Below the pieces are notes generated by a model. The model was not told where the DNA came from, made no database searches, and saw only the letters and a program-made list of their open reading frames with translations. A DNA stretch of 64,000 nucleotides from Pictodentalium vernedei (Eukaryota > Mollusca > Scaphopoda > Dentaliida > Dentaliidae): assembly GCA_031216915.1 (NCBI GenBank), contig CM062290.1:170209453-170273452 (forward strand), given 5' to 3'. Positions 1 to 10,495 of this stretch are shown here, piece after piece. How positions within the stretch are numbered: the first letter of the stretch is position 1; every line of letters begins with the position of its first letter. Made by a program: the position numbers and the translations under genes.

Positions 1-114
1 CTTTGAACGTTTACAGCTGCTCTCTTTTTCAATCTCAGTTGGGTACTAAAAACAGTACTGTGAATACAAAGGTGGAGAGCGAATTTTGATCGGGTGTCGC
101 CTCTTGTCATATAC

Positions 115-745
115 TTAACCCTTTGAAAGTGGTTGTATCTGGCATGTAAGTTCAATGGAAGCAAGTGGAAGAGTCCATATTTATTATTTGGGGTATACCA
201 ATGAATATTTTTAACGTGCAGCCCCAAGGCTGCGCGTTTAAAGTATTGATCGTTCTACCCAACATTAAGCCATCTTACTTAATGAAAGTGGGAGCGCAGT
301 GGCTCAGTAGGTAGAGATACAGGCTGCAGGCCGAGAGGTCCTCGGTTCGAATCCCATCTGCGGCAACCGTGTTGTGTCCTTGGGGAAGGCATTTAATCCC
401 AATTGCCCACATGGGGGCACGGTGGCGTTGTGTACCAAGGCGTACTGCACGTCGATGGTGCACTCTTCCTCAACCAATGCTAACCCTTCTTCTTCTTATG
501 TTGAGTCTGTACGTTGGGGAGTCTGAGAGTTGCTCGCGGTTGCTCGGTGGTTCTCTACAGGTACTCCAGCTCCCCCCCCCCCCCCGTAAAACTGTCAGAC
601 ACAAGGTGACCCTGGCTGTCGAAAGTGCCGTTAAACTCCAATAAATAAATAATATATATATAAATAAATAAATAACTTAATAAAAGTATGACGACGTATT
701 CTGTTCCTGGATCGGAAAAGCAGTCTCTTGTATTCAAAGGGTTAA
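115..745. mobile_element. TTAA-flanked MITE (family B), split by a SINE
   Basis: TTAA at 115-118 is followed by CCCTTTGAAAG, and the mirror ending TTCAAAGGG runs into TTAA at 742-745. CCC-starting ends in a duplicated TTAA are the hallmark of piggyBac-type transposons, so this is probably a non-autonomous piggyBac-like MITE. Its internal sequence (GTGCAGCCCCAAGGCTGCGC core near 215-240, AGTGGAAGAGTCCATA on the left) matches the uninterrupted copy at 13127-13370. A SINE (290-674) is inserted in the right half, so the MITE is the older of the two. No transposase frame is present. Confidence 0.8.
290..674 (+). mobile_element. tRNA-headed SINE, full length with target duplication
   Basis: The head has Pol III internal promoter boxes: A box TGGCTCAGTAGG at 299-310 and B box GGTTCGAATCC at 344-354. 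The body contains the motif TGTCCTTGGGNAAGGCA found in V-SINE-type families, then a region shared by every SINE in this window, and it ends in an AATA-rich tail. It is flanked by a 13-bp imperfect duplication (ACTTAATGAAAGT at 277-289, ACTTAATAAAAGT at 675-687). A run of 14 C near 573-586 interrupts the 3' body. It has no coding capacity and would depend on a LINE for mobility. Confidence 0.88.
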
Positions 746-2014
746 TGTGGTAAATTGCTAACTAACAACATTGCTCTGTAATTTACTAATAAATGGAATG
801 GGTTTTGCTTATTTTAGCTCGTCACCCACCAGGTTTTGACCCTTGTCCCAATGTGCGTGTGCGAGAGGTGGTATGTGGCCCACGGTAGGTCTTCAGCTTC
901 ACTTTCCCCCTCCATGCCCAACCCAGCCCCCTGACATCAACATCTTGTGTATGGCAAGCAGCTGAATTATACTACCGAGATGTAATTTGTATAAACTTAG
1001 CTAGACAGGTGTTCAACGGTTATGATATAAGTATCAACATAATGTGATATCGTTTGTATTCATCAACTCTAGTATATCGTCGCTTGAGTGCTAGAATGTT
1101 CTATGTCCCGTATGGGACAAAGAACATTCTAGCAATCAGCCGACGATATTAGATTGCAACAAAACTTTGACAGCCCGAAGTTTGTTGATTCTTTGTACAA
1201 ATCATTCTACCAAAAGGAATAATTTTTTGTTAACATGCCTACGTACTCCGACCAAATTTCTCCGCGATTGGTCTCCCGAGTACAGGACAGAGCCTTCGCC
1301 GGTCTCTTTTTGTTTTCGTTCTAACTTTCCTGTGGACCATGTTTTCCATCCCGGACTCCCTCTTCGTATACTAATAGTCCCTCGCTGTCTTGCCTCTGTG
1401 GATATTAATGTTCTTTGTCGCCGAAAAAGGATTCTTATAGAAGAATATGGTGCAAACAAAAACAACATCCTTCTAAGATTCTGCCCTCAACAACTCTTTG
1501 GACATATATCTCTTCTGATTGACCACACCGCCATTTCATACGACAAACCAGTCTGATTCTCAGCTTTCAGTCTCAAAACAATGGGATAAATTATTTGAAC
1601 CTTGCTGTGAAACAAACACAAATTGTGACTGCAGGGAGACAAATGTGAAAATTCAAACCTAAACTGAATCACTAATTATATTTCCGATGCAATATGAAAT
1701 ATGGCGAGTTTTTGCTTCATGCTGACAACTTAACTAAGTTGAAGCTCTCGTTCTTTCAGTTTAACAGCACGGTGAGCATTAGAGATATCGAAATATGTTG
1801 ATATTGGAAATAATTTGTGTTACTTCAACACAACGCTCGTCTTGGGAATGCAATTATTTGTTTTCAATTTTTGACCCCAAAACAGAGCCTGTTGAGCTCG
1901 TCACATTGAAGGATCATAAGCTATGTTTTCTGTTAATTTATTACGGAATTTGTTTGGCAAGTGTCGTCTGCTATTCGCGTCTTGCTTAAAAACAATTAAG
2001 ATTATACACAACAC
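746..2014. other. no recognised gene; one hairpin
   Basis: I see no domain, splice pattern or family resemblance in the open frames here; the 129-codon frame at 1167-1556 has no recognisable motif. A near-perfect inverted repeat at about 1077-1149 (arms TGCTAGAATGTTCT / AGAACATTCTAGCA around a GTCCCGTATGGGAC core) looks like a small palindromic MITE. Confidence 0.5.
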
Positions 2015-2191
2015 AATAACATGACTTTGGAGGGCATTGTGGTTTATTAATGGCCCAACAGGTGTGAATAACAGCCCGACAGCTTATAAAAGGCCTGAGA
2101 CGAAGTGTAGGGCCGTTAATAAGCTAAAGGGCTGTTATTCACACCTGTTGGGCCGTTAACAAACCACAAGGCCCGACAAAGACATGTTATT
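2015..2191. mobile_element. palindromic MITE (GGGCTGTTATTCACACC type)
   Basis: The left arm begins AATAACATGACTTTGG and the right arm ends with its near-complement CAAAGACATGTTATT. Both arms contain GGGCTGTTATTCACACCTGTTGGGCC or its complement, so almost the whole 177 bp folds back on itself. No target duplication stands out. It is probably a short non-autonomous DNA element. Confidence 0.65.
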
Positions 2192-2623
2192 ACTATTATT
2201 ACCACTGCGATTCTGAGAAAGTAGAGACTCTACCTAATACAGCAGCAACAAACAGCCAATTGGTCTTCATTCAATTCGCTTGATTGAGACATTTTTAACG
2301 TTTTCAATTTTGGCAGATGATATTATCGTCTGTTCTCAAACAAACTGGTGTCATACGATTATCACATGATCGGCACCGGAACTCTTTCAATTGCAACGAA
2401 GTTAGAAAACCTAAAACAGACCCGATATTTACCGCTTTTAATTCAGGAATAAAGGCTTAAAATGTCTGCAGGCTTTCTTACTATATAGAGCTGCTTGTTC
2501 TTATGGGAATAATTTTGCTGGAAATTTTACGTATTTAATAATTTAAATAAAAATCACATTGTTTACTAGCTGAAACCATTTCTGGAAACTGTTTCCATTT
2601 TCGAGTGAACGACAGCGAGGAAC

Positions 2624-2702
2624 AAAAGTCACTTGACGTGTCGGGCTGTTAATGAGATGTTTATTTAACTCATTAACGGCCCGACACATCACGTGACTTT
2701 TT
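2624..2702. repeat. 79-bp perfect-type inverted repeat
   Basis: Arms AAAGTCACTTGACGTGTCGG and its near-complement CCGACACATCACGTGACTTT enclose TTAATGAG...CTCATTAA. The GGGC-GTTAATGAG core resembles the interior of the 2015-2191 palindrome, suggesting the same family in shortened form. Confidence 0.6.
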
Positions 2703-2786
2703 AGGTTGAGCGTTACGTTCTTGTAATGCCGTGTTAAACATTGTGAATGTACTAGGAAACTCCCTGTAAAGTAGTATTAACGTTGA

Positions 2787-3021
2787 TTAACCCTTTACCT
2801 AACATGAAAAGCAGACGACAGTTGCAAACAAAATTCTTGGATAACTAATTTTTTTCATTTTTTGCCTCAAAAACATAGGTTATGACCCCTCTTTGGAACG
2901 AGCTCGATCCAAAGAGGGGTCATGTTTTTGAGACAAAAAATGAAAACATAATGAAAATTAATTGACGATTTTTGCGAATAGCGCCGACCGGTTTTGGCCG
3001 TTACGTTGGGTAAAGGGTTAA
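2787..3021. mobile_element. TTAA-flanked MITE (family A)
   Basis: TTAA (2787-2790) is followed by CCCTTTACCTAACATG; the right end reads GTTGGGTAAAGGG then TTAA (3018-3021). A central hairpin around GACCCCTCTTTGGAACGAGC is characteristic of the family. Close relatives lie at 10496-10747 (opposite orientation), 21262-21512 and 52262-52487. The ends and target site match piggyBac-type mobilisation. It is non-coding. Confidence 0.8.
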
Positions 3022-3904
3022 AAAGGTTTCAAGCTCAATTCGCATTCGTCAATGTGAGGGAGGCTGGGCAGAAATTATGAATGAAAAAATGGGAGTGGCG
3101 GCACGATACCACCACCCCCCCCCCCCCCTCCACCCGTTACTATCGTTACACTGCCGAGTCAATAGTGTCAAATCTTAGAGCGTTTGATTCATTTTTAATT
3201 ACAGATACACAGAAATGCTGCTATCGTCTATGGCGGAAAGAGAGTAGATTTTCATCAGCCCCCGCCGGAAAACAGGATGATTTTTTTTTTTATTTTACAA
3301 CCTACACAGTTAAAGTTCATTGACGTATCTTGGACTAATGGAGGAAATGCTAGACTAGCACAGTATAGCCTGTTTGTCATTCTCTGGAACATGGTCGTCT
3401 TGCATTACATTTAAAACAAATCGCAAAGTGCGTCATTCTTAAATATTCATTCCGTAAGTTGCCATTCATTTCATAAGTGCGGCTGTTATTTGCCATTCGT
3501 GCTATTGGATGTGTGCAAGTTCCTTGCTAACTAAAATTCTACAACATTCACGAATTTGTTGTCTCCGTCTTAAATGATCGTAGGCCATTTTAAACGTGCT
3601 GCTCCGTTTGTTACGAAAGGGGGCGAAATTGTTATTAGATATTAACTCAACATGTAAGCAGAGCCTTAGATGTTATGGATAGTGAAGTTATTTGAGGATG
3701 CAGAGCCAAGAAACAGATATACCTCACAATATATAATGCTTGTAGTGAAGAGTTTTCTTTCTCAGTCAACAATACCGGCTTGCAGATTTGTTCTTCGGGT
3801 GAAACATTCATCTTGACCGATTTTGACCGATGCTAACTCATTTTACGGCTCGTTGCTTGCTAATCTATTTTAATAGATTCAAGCTAAATTCTGTGTAATT
3901 CACA
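3022..3904. other. region upstream of the Toll-like receptor gene
   Basis: It holds a C-rich tract (3108-3138) and otherwise ordinary AT-rich sequence. Any promoter and 5' UTR of the downstream receptor gene should lie here, but I cannot point to a convincing TATA box, initiator or NF-kB site. An upstream non-coding exon is possible. Confidence 0.4.
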
Positions 3905-6900
3905 ATGCTTGTTTTGTGTTCTTTGATCACAGTTCTGTATTGTTCAAAGTGCATTTTCACAACAGCAGACCTGATCGGAAATTTAGCACCCTTAACGCGC
4001 GACAGAAATTGCATCGCGAGTATCATACCGTACAAGTTTGCACCCATGTATTCATTGCACGGCGAGGACTTTCTGAATATTGTTACTGTACTTAATGTTA
4101 CGTCAAGTGGTACACACTGCGAATTAAATCTGGACAATTACCTAAAACAGGATAATGTAAATAACACAAAGTCGTTTCATATATTTATAATGATCTGCAG
4201 TAAAACTTTAACATTACAATTACAGCCAACAACAGCTCTAGAGTATCGTTATATTATAACACAAGTTGAGTTACATGGTTGTACTCTGTCATTTACAGAC
4301 TTAAAAATACTGAGCGAGATATTTGATTTGAAAGTATTTAATGCGTTGAATATAACAATCGAAGCAAGTAACAACAGTGCATCAAACCAGTGTTGGGCAA
4401 ATAATATTGTTACATCAGTTCTGGGCAATGTCCATGTAGTCAATGACTCAATAACAAAATTATTCGGTTGTGAAGAGACACAATCGGATTTAGCTGAGCT
4501 GACATTGGAGTATATGAATATGACAGAAATACCAACGAACTTCAAGCAAAAATTCATTAACTTGCAATCTCTAGAACTGAGGAACAATTATATATCAAAA
4601 CTCCCAGAGTTTACATGGACAAACAATACTCTCCATTTACCAGGGAATATTTCAAGAACTACATCAATGCAACGACAATACGCTGATGCATACGGCATTG
4701 ACGTAGAGAACAATGTTTTCAGAAATGTCCTTGTACTAGATAACAATAGAATAAAAAGCTTAAATAGCAATTTATTGCTAGGGCACATACAGCTAATATC
4801 AATGAAAGACAACGCATTGGAAAGAATTGATATTCAGGCTTTTTCCAAAGTGAGGGGCCTTCAGCGTTTGCATCTTCAGGGTAACAAGTTATCTCGGATT
4901 TTGGATTTCACCTTCGATAACTTGAATGAACTGCGTGGTCTCAATCTCGGCCGTAATCAACTATCAGCCATTGGCCTTAACACGTTTAGTGGTTTAATTC
5001 AGCTTGAAATTTTGTACATACATTTTAACAACATAACATCCATTCATCCACGTGCATTAACTGATCTAGTTTTTTTGAAGGAGATTGATCTTTCAAATAA
5101 TCGAATAAATCACATATCTGAAAATTTATTTTTGAAAACAAAGTTAGTGAAAGTAAACCTGAACAACAACCCGTTGACCGAACTATCAGTAGAGTTTTTC
5201 AATACAAGAAGTATTACATTTATAGATTTGAGTCATACCTATATAACATTTAATAATTTAGAAAGGCTAATAGATAAGCTTGATATCAGTGCACTGGCCT
5301 TCTCACAGAGTGGTGACATCGGCGATATATTTGCGCCGAAGGATAAAGTAACGCACCTGGATCTGTCTTATAGTCAAGTCACATCATTCAATATATCCCT
5401 TAATAGCAAACAGAAAAAGGTTATTTTTTCTCTACTCCTTCGGAATTTCAAAATAGTTCTTAATAGCAATCCAATTAAGTGTTACTGTGATATAATACAC
5501 TTAAGGGAATACCTTGTCACATACAAAGGTCCCACAAACGATAATGCAATATCGAACCCAATGTTATACTACTTGAACAACTGGAAATGTGAAATTCCCA
5601 TAGAGCAAAATGGACGTCCTATTGGTGATCTCGTTGTGAATGAATTGTTTTCAGAGCACACGAGTGTGAAGTGTATTTCTAATTGTGGGTGTCATCGAAA
5701 ATGTTCTCTCAATATAACAGTAATAGACTGTAAAAATCGAAGCCTTACAGAGCTACCATTAAACGCACCACCTGGGAAACTAGAATTATGGTTTCAAGAT
5801 AATAATATTACAAAACTGGAGTACAGAGACTATCTCAAACGCGCCATAAAAATAAACCTACAGAACAACGGTTTGTCGTCTATCGATAGCTCTATATATA
5901 AACTGTTTCTTTCGGAAAATCCGGAACTTCTGTTAGCAGGTAATCATCTTCAATACATCCCGGAGACTTTCAAAAAAGTTAAGTTCAGTCGATTACTGCT
6001 CAGTCAGAATACGTTTATTTGCGACTGTCATTCTTTGTGGCTGAAACGGTGGATTAGTACACACAGACATCAAATAAAAGACTGGAGCAGTGTAATGTGC
6101 ACAACACTTGGAAAACAGAGTGGTATAATATTTGAGATTCCTGACAAATCGTTTGTCTGTATTAGTCCATATTCAGTATACAACACTGAAGTTATCGTAT
6201 CATCCGTTGTGCTATCTAGTATGTTTATAATTACGGTGGTTTCAGTTTTTGTGTTCCGAAGGGAAATATCGTTTCTCATATTTGTTTATTTTAAAATCAG
6301 AATAGCGAAATCGAAAACCACGTGTGGCGCAGAACACGGTGTATTTGTGGTATATCCGGGAATACTTCAAGAATGGGTCCAACTTGAATTGTTGCCTTTC
6401 ATTAAGGAATTACTGGAAGATGCTAGTATACTTGATATTGAAGCAAATCTAATTGCAGGCATATCATATAAAGATAATATAGATAAGATTGTGACAGAGA
6501 GTAAAAACACGATTTTTGTTCTTTCATCAAACACTGAAAAGGATGATCTATGTAATTATGCATTATCAGCAGCAAGAGAGAAATGTAAGAATGGCCGCCC
6601 AGATTATTTCATTTTACTTCTTCATGATATTAAAACTAGTGCAATCAAAGACAAATTTTTGATGTCTTTCATACAAGTAAAACGCTATATTAAATTTGGA
6701 GAAAAACGATTGAAAAGTCGCTTGGATTATTTTATACACAGGGATAGACGGGAAGTACAAAAGAGGGCGGTAGTGACCCTCCAGGAAAATCATCGGTTTG
6801 ACATTTTCTTATCAACTTCATATACGGATGTGAGATTTTGTCTCGACTTGATAGAAAAATTACAACACAAATCTTACAAACTTTGCGTACCTGAGAGGGA

Positions 6901-7276
6901 TTTCCGTGCTGGTGTCCCAAAGGATATAAATATTATAGAAGCAGTGAATTCCAGTAATTTCACAATAATCTGTCTCTCAAATGCACACAATGAAGACGAA
7001 TGGACGGCTTTCATCTTTCAACTTGCTCACCAAAAATGTTTGAGGAACAAAAATAACAAACTGATTGTGATACTTCAAAGCACACTGCAGTTTTCCGAAC
7101 TCGATGAAAACATGCGGCATTATATTGAAACGCATGCTTGTCTGAAGTTTGAAGAAGAACATTTAGTTGAGAAGCTTGAAAAATCTTTTCAGCTTATAGA
7201 AGAATTGTCCGCTGAACAAAAATACAACTGTGAATATGATGCTATATCACTAACAATAGATGAGGAAGAGATATAG
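3905..7276 (+). CDS. Toll-like receptor with two tandem TIR domains (intronless)
   Basis: This encodes a predicted type I membrane pattern-recognition receptor of 1123 residues in a single open frame. Residues 1-20 form a hydrophobic signal peptide. Leucine-rich repeats with NxLxxL-type units run from about 196 to 520. A first cysteine cluster follows (CYCD at 526-529 to about 599), then an N-terminal-type cysteine cap (about 590-617), a few more repeats, and a second C-terminal cap starting CDCHSLWLKRW (about 706-752). This two-cluster layout is the mcc/P-type of many protostome TLRs. One membrane span lies at about 762-785. The cytoplasmic part holds two TIR-like domains, about 808-945 and 963-1098. 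The second keeps a box-2-like ERDFRAGVP (997-1005); the first is more divergent, with box 1 GVFVVYPG and no RDxxPG loop. Twin-TIR TLRs are described in bivalves. Many N-glycosylation sites (NxS/T) fall in the ectodomain. The ATG at 3905 is chosen because it opens directly into the signal peptide. No frameshift is seen. Confidence 0.9.
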   Translation: MLVLCSLITVLYCSKCIFTTADLIGNLAPLTRDRNCIASIIPYKFAPMYSLHGEDFLNIVTVLNVTSSGTHCELNLDNYLKQDNVNNTKSFHIFIMICSKTLTLQLQPTTALEYRYIITQVELHGCTLSFTDLKILSEIFDLKVFNALNITIEASNNSASNQCWANNIVTSVLGNVHVVNDSITKLFGCEETQSDLAELTLEYMNMTEIPTNFKQKFINLQSLELRNNYISKLPEFTWTNNTLHLPGNISRTTSMQRQYADAYGIDVENNVFRNVLVLDNNRIKSLNSNLLLGHIQLISMKDNALERIDIQAFSKVRGLQRLHLQGNKLSRILDFTFDNLNELRGLNLGRNQLSAIGLNTFSGLIQLEILYIHFNNITSIHPRALTDLVFLKEIDLSNNRINHISENLFLKTKLVKVNLNNNPLTELSVEFFNTRSITFIDLSHTYITFNNLERLIDKLDISALAFSQSGDIGDIFAPKDKVTHLDLSYSQVTSFNISLNSKQKKVIFSLLLRNFKIVLNSNPIKCYCDIIHLREYLVTYKGPTNDNAISNPMLYYLNNWKCEIPIEQNGRPIGDLVVNELFSEHTSVKCISNCGCHRKCSLNITVIDCKNRSLTELPLNAPPGKLELWFQDNNITKLEYRDYLKRAIKINLQNNGLSSIDSSIYKLFLSENPELLLAGNHLQYIPETFKKVKFSRLLLSQNTFICDCHSLWLKRWISTHRHQIKDWSSVMCTTLGKQSGIIFEIPDKSFVCISPYSVYNTEVIVSSVVLSSMFIITVVSVFVFRREISFLIFVYFKIRIAKSKTTCGAEHGVFVVYPGILQEWVQLELLPFIKELLEDASILDIEANLIAGISYKDNIDKIVTESKNTIFVLSSNTEKDDLCNYALSAAREKCKNGRPDYFILLLHDIKTSAIKDKFLMSFIQVKRYIKFGEKRLKSRLDYFIHRDRREVQKRAVVTLQENHRFDIFLSTSYTDVRFCLDLIEKLQHKSYKLCVPERDFRAGVPKDINIIEAVNSSNFTIICLSNAHNEDEWTAFIFQLAHQKCLRNKNNKLIVILQSTLQFSELDENMRHYIETHACLKFEEEHLVEKLEKSFQLIEELSAEQKYNCEYDAISLTIDEEEI

Positions 7277-7292
7277 AAGACCTCTAGAAAAC

Positions 7293-7356
7293 TCCCCTGC
7301 GTTCCAATGTGTTCTGTGTGCCTACTGGCACACAGAACACATTGGAACTTAGGGGA
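7293..7356 (+). other. hairpin in the presumed 3' UTR of the TLR gene
   Basis: Starting 16 bp past the stop codon, the sequences TTCCAATGTGTTCTGTGTGCC and its complement form an almost perfect stem of about 28 bp with a loop of a few bases (around CTACT). In RNA it would be a stable hairpin. It may be a tiny MITE remnant captured into the transcript. Confidence 0.65.
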
Positions 7357-7385
7357 CGATAAGATATTGGTTGAACCATTTTCCT

Positions 7386-7391
7386 AATAAA
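7386..7391 (+). promoter_or_regulatory. candidate polyadenylation signal of the TLR gene
   Basis: AATAAA lies 110 bp after the stop codon, just beyond the hairpin. It is the first canonical signal downstream. Whether it is used cannot be told from sequence. Confidence 0.45.
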
Positions 7392-8505
7392 TTTGGTCAT
7401 TTCGAAGTATAGTCCTGTTCTTCTGCCTTCAAACCAAGTTAATGAGTCCCCATTGGAATGACCTCATCCAGCGCGCCCCATTGAAAGACAAAAACCTTTG
7501 TTTTGAGATAAAAATGCAAATTTTACTCGTACACATTTCGTTTTGAAACGTACATTTTATTTTTTGAAAACTTTTGAAAAAAAATGTTTTTCAGACGATA
7601 AATTGTCCGCTGTCCTGCAGCTACAACATGCTGCCAGCAGGCCCACCGAGCATGATTGCGGACACCTGTGCAATAATAATATGTTTCAAAAACATGCATG
7701 GTTATGCAATCTAACTGTGACCCCTACCCTTTTGCCACAGGAAGCGGAGTTTCTGCGGATGAACCCTCTCTTGATGCTGGAACATTTTTAACATGCACAT
7801 ATGAAAAAGAGACATTTCCTTCACTCTCGGTTCAGAATCCCATATATATCCAACGTTGCTTTATAGGATGCCAGCGCAAGTGCCGCTCTGAGTTTCTAAT
7901 GGGACCCGCGAGCAGCTAGCAGGATACTGTCTTGTAAAATGTTTCGTGTGCATTTTAGTGAAAAGTGACGTCGTGTAGCTTGTTAAAAATGTCGTGTTAG
8001 ATGTTTTGGTTCAATATGATATCTATTATATGTATTGACGCCAGAGCTGCACAAAAGTTGAGTTAAAACGTGTCAGTCATTCTATTAGTCAGTCATTAAT
8101 CCCTTGCAATGCTAAAGTTTCTCAGTTGCAGTTTTCGGAAAGGAAAGTCTTTCCATCAGTGTACGCTGCCCCTTGCTACCAATGCCCTTGGCTCCACCGT
8201 TAACACGAGAACATCTCGATAAGTTTTGATAGATTACTCATTAAAGCTTCTGATTAATTTTCACGATAATTGCTATCTTATGTACATGTAAACACAGCTA
8301 CAGATGACTTAACAGTGTTTGTTCGTCGTTTGTTAATCATTGTTGGATATTTGTACAGCCAACCAACAATGTTGTTAAAACGCTGTTAAGATAAATGCAG
8401 TCTGTCGACTGAGTTCTCAAGGAAGAATACACCATTCAAAGCAAAATAAAAGTGGCAGTTTATAATGACCTATGGGCGAAACGTTAAGCAGTAATACACA
8501 GGACT
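7392..8505. other. no recognised gene
   Basis: The short frames at 7543-7919 overlap one another and show no known motif. They contain ordinary AT-rich sequence and may be transcribed 3' flank of the receptor gene. Confidence 0.4.
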
Positions 8506-8753
8506 TTAACCCTTCGAACTCGTAAGAACGAATTTTCAATTCAAGGTATAATTTCGTCCCATTTTTGTCCTATTATAAGATGTCTATACACGGGGCATTC
8601 ATGATAAAATAATAACTGCATTCTGCAGCCAGACGGCTGCAGACTGCAGTTATTATTTTATCCTCCCGGTATATTGTTATTGGACTGGCCCATCCCACAG
8701 TTGGTGAACACAAAGGCGATACCATTCCAGGAAACGAAGGTTCAAAGAGTTAA
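8506..8753. mobile_element. TTAA-flanked MITE with a strong central hairpin
   Basis: TTAA at 8506-8509 followed by CCCTTCGAA, and TTCAAAGAG before TTAA at 8750-8753, give piggyBac-like ends related to family B. The centre is a hairpin with arms GATAAAATAATAACTGCA and TGCAGTTATTATTTTATC around CTGCAGCC...GGCTGCAG. Confidence 0.72.
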
Positions 8754-9621
8754 AAATTAATATAGGATTACTTGAAATTGATTGGCAGTAACTTTACTGA
8801 ATCTGACGGGTATTTTTTCTAAAGTGTTTTATAAAGGAATTTATCTTTTCAACTTGCTTTTAGGCCACAATTCTGATATCAGCAATTAGAGAATTTTGTA
8901 AAACAAAAACATATTTTGAGGTCACTGAGCCTAATGGGAAACATAAATCAGTGATTATAATTTTGACGTGAAGATACGTTGCGTCACAATTATAATGAAT
9001 GATTTTCGTGTTTGGAATTCTGGATTCTTTCTCCGTTTCTGTAATTCTTGGAAATGTATAAAAATTTGGGTTAGTCTGGAAAATGGTCTTGAAAAGTACA
9101 TGGAAAAATGAGCAGTCATTCCTTGTGAGAATGAGAAAGTACAACAAAAACACTTTGTAATTTTACAGTCTTTGTTTTCCGGTACAAACCTTTGGCATTC
9201 GCAGAGATAAAAGTGGATGCTGGAAACTTTCCAGCATTGACCTTAGAGGCTTGAAGGGTTTTTTTTCATACATATATGCGTCACGTTAACAGTCTCTGTC
9301 CTTTGATCTTTCAGTTCAAATGGACTTACAGTTGCTCCTGGGCGAGTCTCAGCTGTCTATTTAGGCAACTGAGGCCTGCCTGGAAACAATTTTAACGGCA
9401 TATTCCCGTTTTTGTACTCAAAGGGGTATGGATTTAAATGGTGTCGAAATCATGTGGCTCGCCATAGCAAAGTCCTGTGAAAAAAAAGTTCGATTTACTG
9501 TAGCAAAACGTCGCAAAACCCTCACATCTGATCATTTCGTAGCGAAAGACGTTCAGTGGGGGGTCACCTGTTGGGCGGGGTACTGGGTATACTGTGTATA
9601 GGAATCCTCTCGTCATGTTAG
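8754..9621. other. no recognised gene
   Basis: The 97-codon minus-strand frame at 8860-9153 has no identifiable domain or splice context. I see no repeat with clear ends in this stretch. Confidence 0.4.
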
Positions 9622-9634
9622 ACTAGTTAACCCT

Positions 9635-10012
9635 GGGGCGCGGTGGCGTTGCGGTAACCGGTCCTCGTCAGATCACCGAAGTTAAGCAACGTCGAGTCCG
9701 GTTAACCATTGGATGGGTGACTGTCTGAGCGATCAATTCGGACTCCCGCGTTGTGTTCTTGGGCAAGGCACTTAACCCCGATTGTTCACATGGGGGCACG
9801 ATGACGCCGTGTACTAAGGCGTACTGCACGTCGATGGTACGCATGTCTTCAACCAATCGGAGTTACGATGTTAGGGAACTGGCAGCTGCTCGCCGTTGCT
9901 CGGTGGTTCTCTCCGTGTACCCCGTCTTCCTCCACCCGTAAAACTGTCACGGTCATGATCAGCCATTGTGCATAGGTATATGACCTTAAACACTAATAAA
10001 TAAATATAAATA
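9635..10012 (+). mobile_element. SINE with a 5S rRNA-derived head
   Basis: The first ~115 bp are clearly related to 5S rRNA: CGTCAGATCACCGAAGTTAA (9667-9686), AAGCAACGTCGAGTCCGGTT and TTGGATGGGTGACTGTCTG correspond in order to the conserved 5S middle and 3' parts, including its internal control region. Downstream the body (TTGGGCAAGGCACTTAACCC, then GGCGTACTGCACGTCGATGG, and an AATA tail) is the same as in the tRNA-headed SINEs at 290-674 and 61503-61867. A 13-bp imperfect duplication flanks it (ACTAGTTAACCCT 9622-9634, ACTAGTTATCCCT 10013-10025). It is therefore a complete retrotransposed unit and not a 5S gene. Confidence 0.88.
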
Positions 10013-10495
10013 ACTAGTTATCCCTAAATAAAAGAAATTTAACGGACGCTTATGGTGAAGATGTATTACCGCGTGGCGTCTTTCTAGGGGCACCGGAAGC
10101 AAATTTCTGAATCGGGAGCAGAACATATGGCTTGGCATTGAGTCTTTGAGAAATTGATTGTGTCAATTTAAATTTTAAAACATACATTGTTCATATAGCT
10201 ACATGCTTAGTCTGCTCCACGCTCAATACTAATGGGCCAAACTCTCAGGCAACTTAGTCAAATTATGTAAGGAATTCGACACTATTCAGGCCTTGATTCA
10301 GTCTTGCCCTTACACAGCCAATTTGCCTATGTTTTAAATTCAATGATCGGGAATATTTCCATAGGTCGGAAAAAGTGAACCTATCGTCCGCTTTTCCGAT
10401 TAACTCAAATATTCCAGATGTTTGAATCTAAAAGTACCATAAACATTCATTTTCTTTGAATCAGGGCAAGAAATGTTTCTCAATCGAGAATTGAT

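Noticed and set aside
290-365. tRNA gene
   Set aside because: A and B boxes are present but the cloverleaf is not maintained and the sequence continues into the SINE body.
1167-1556. 129-codon + strand frame
   Set aside because: No recognisable domain, an overlapping frame on the other strand, and ordinary composition; not enough to call a gene.
9650-9750. 5S rRNA gene
   Set aside because: Only partly matching, joined to a SINE body, with an A-rich tail and target duplication. It is a SINE head.
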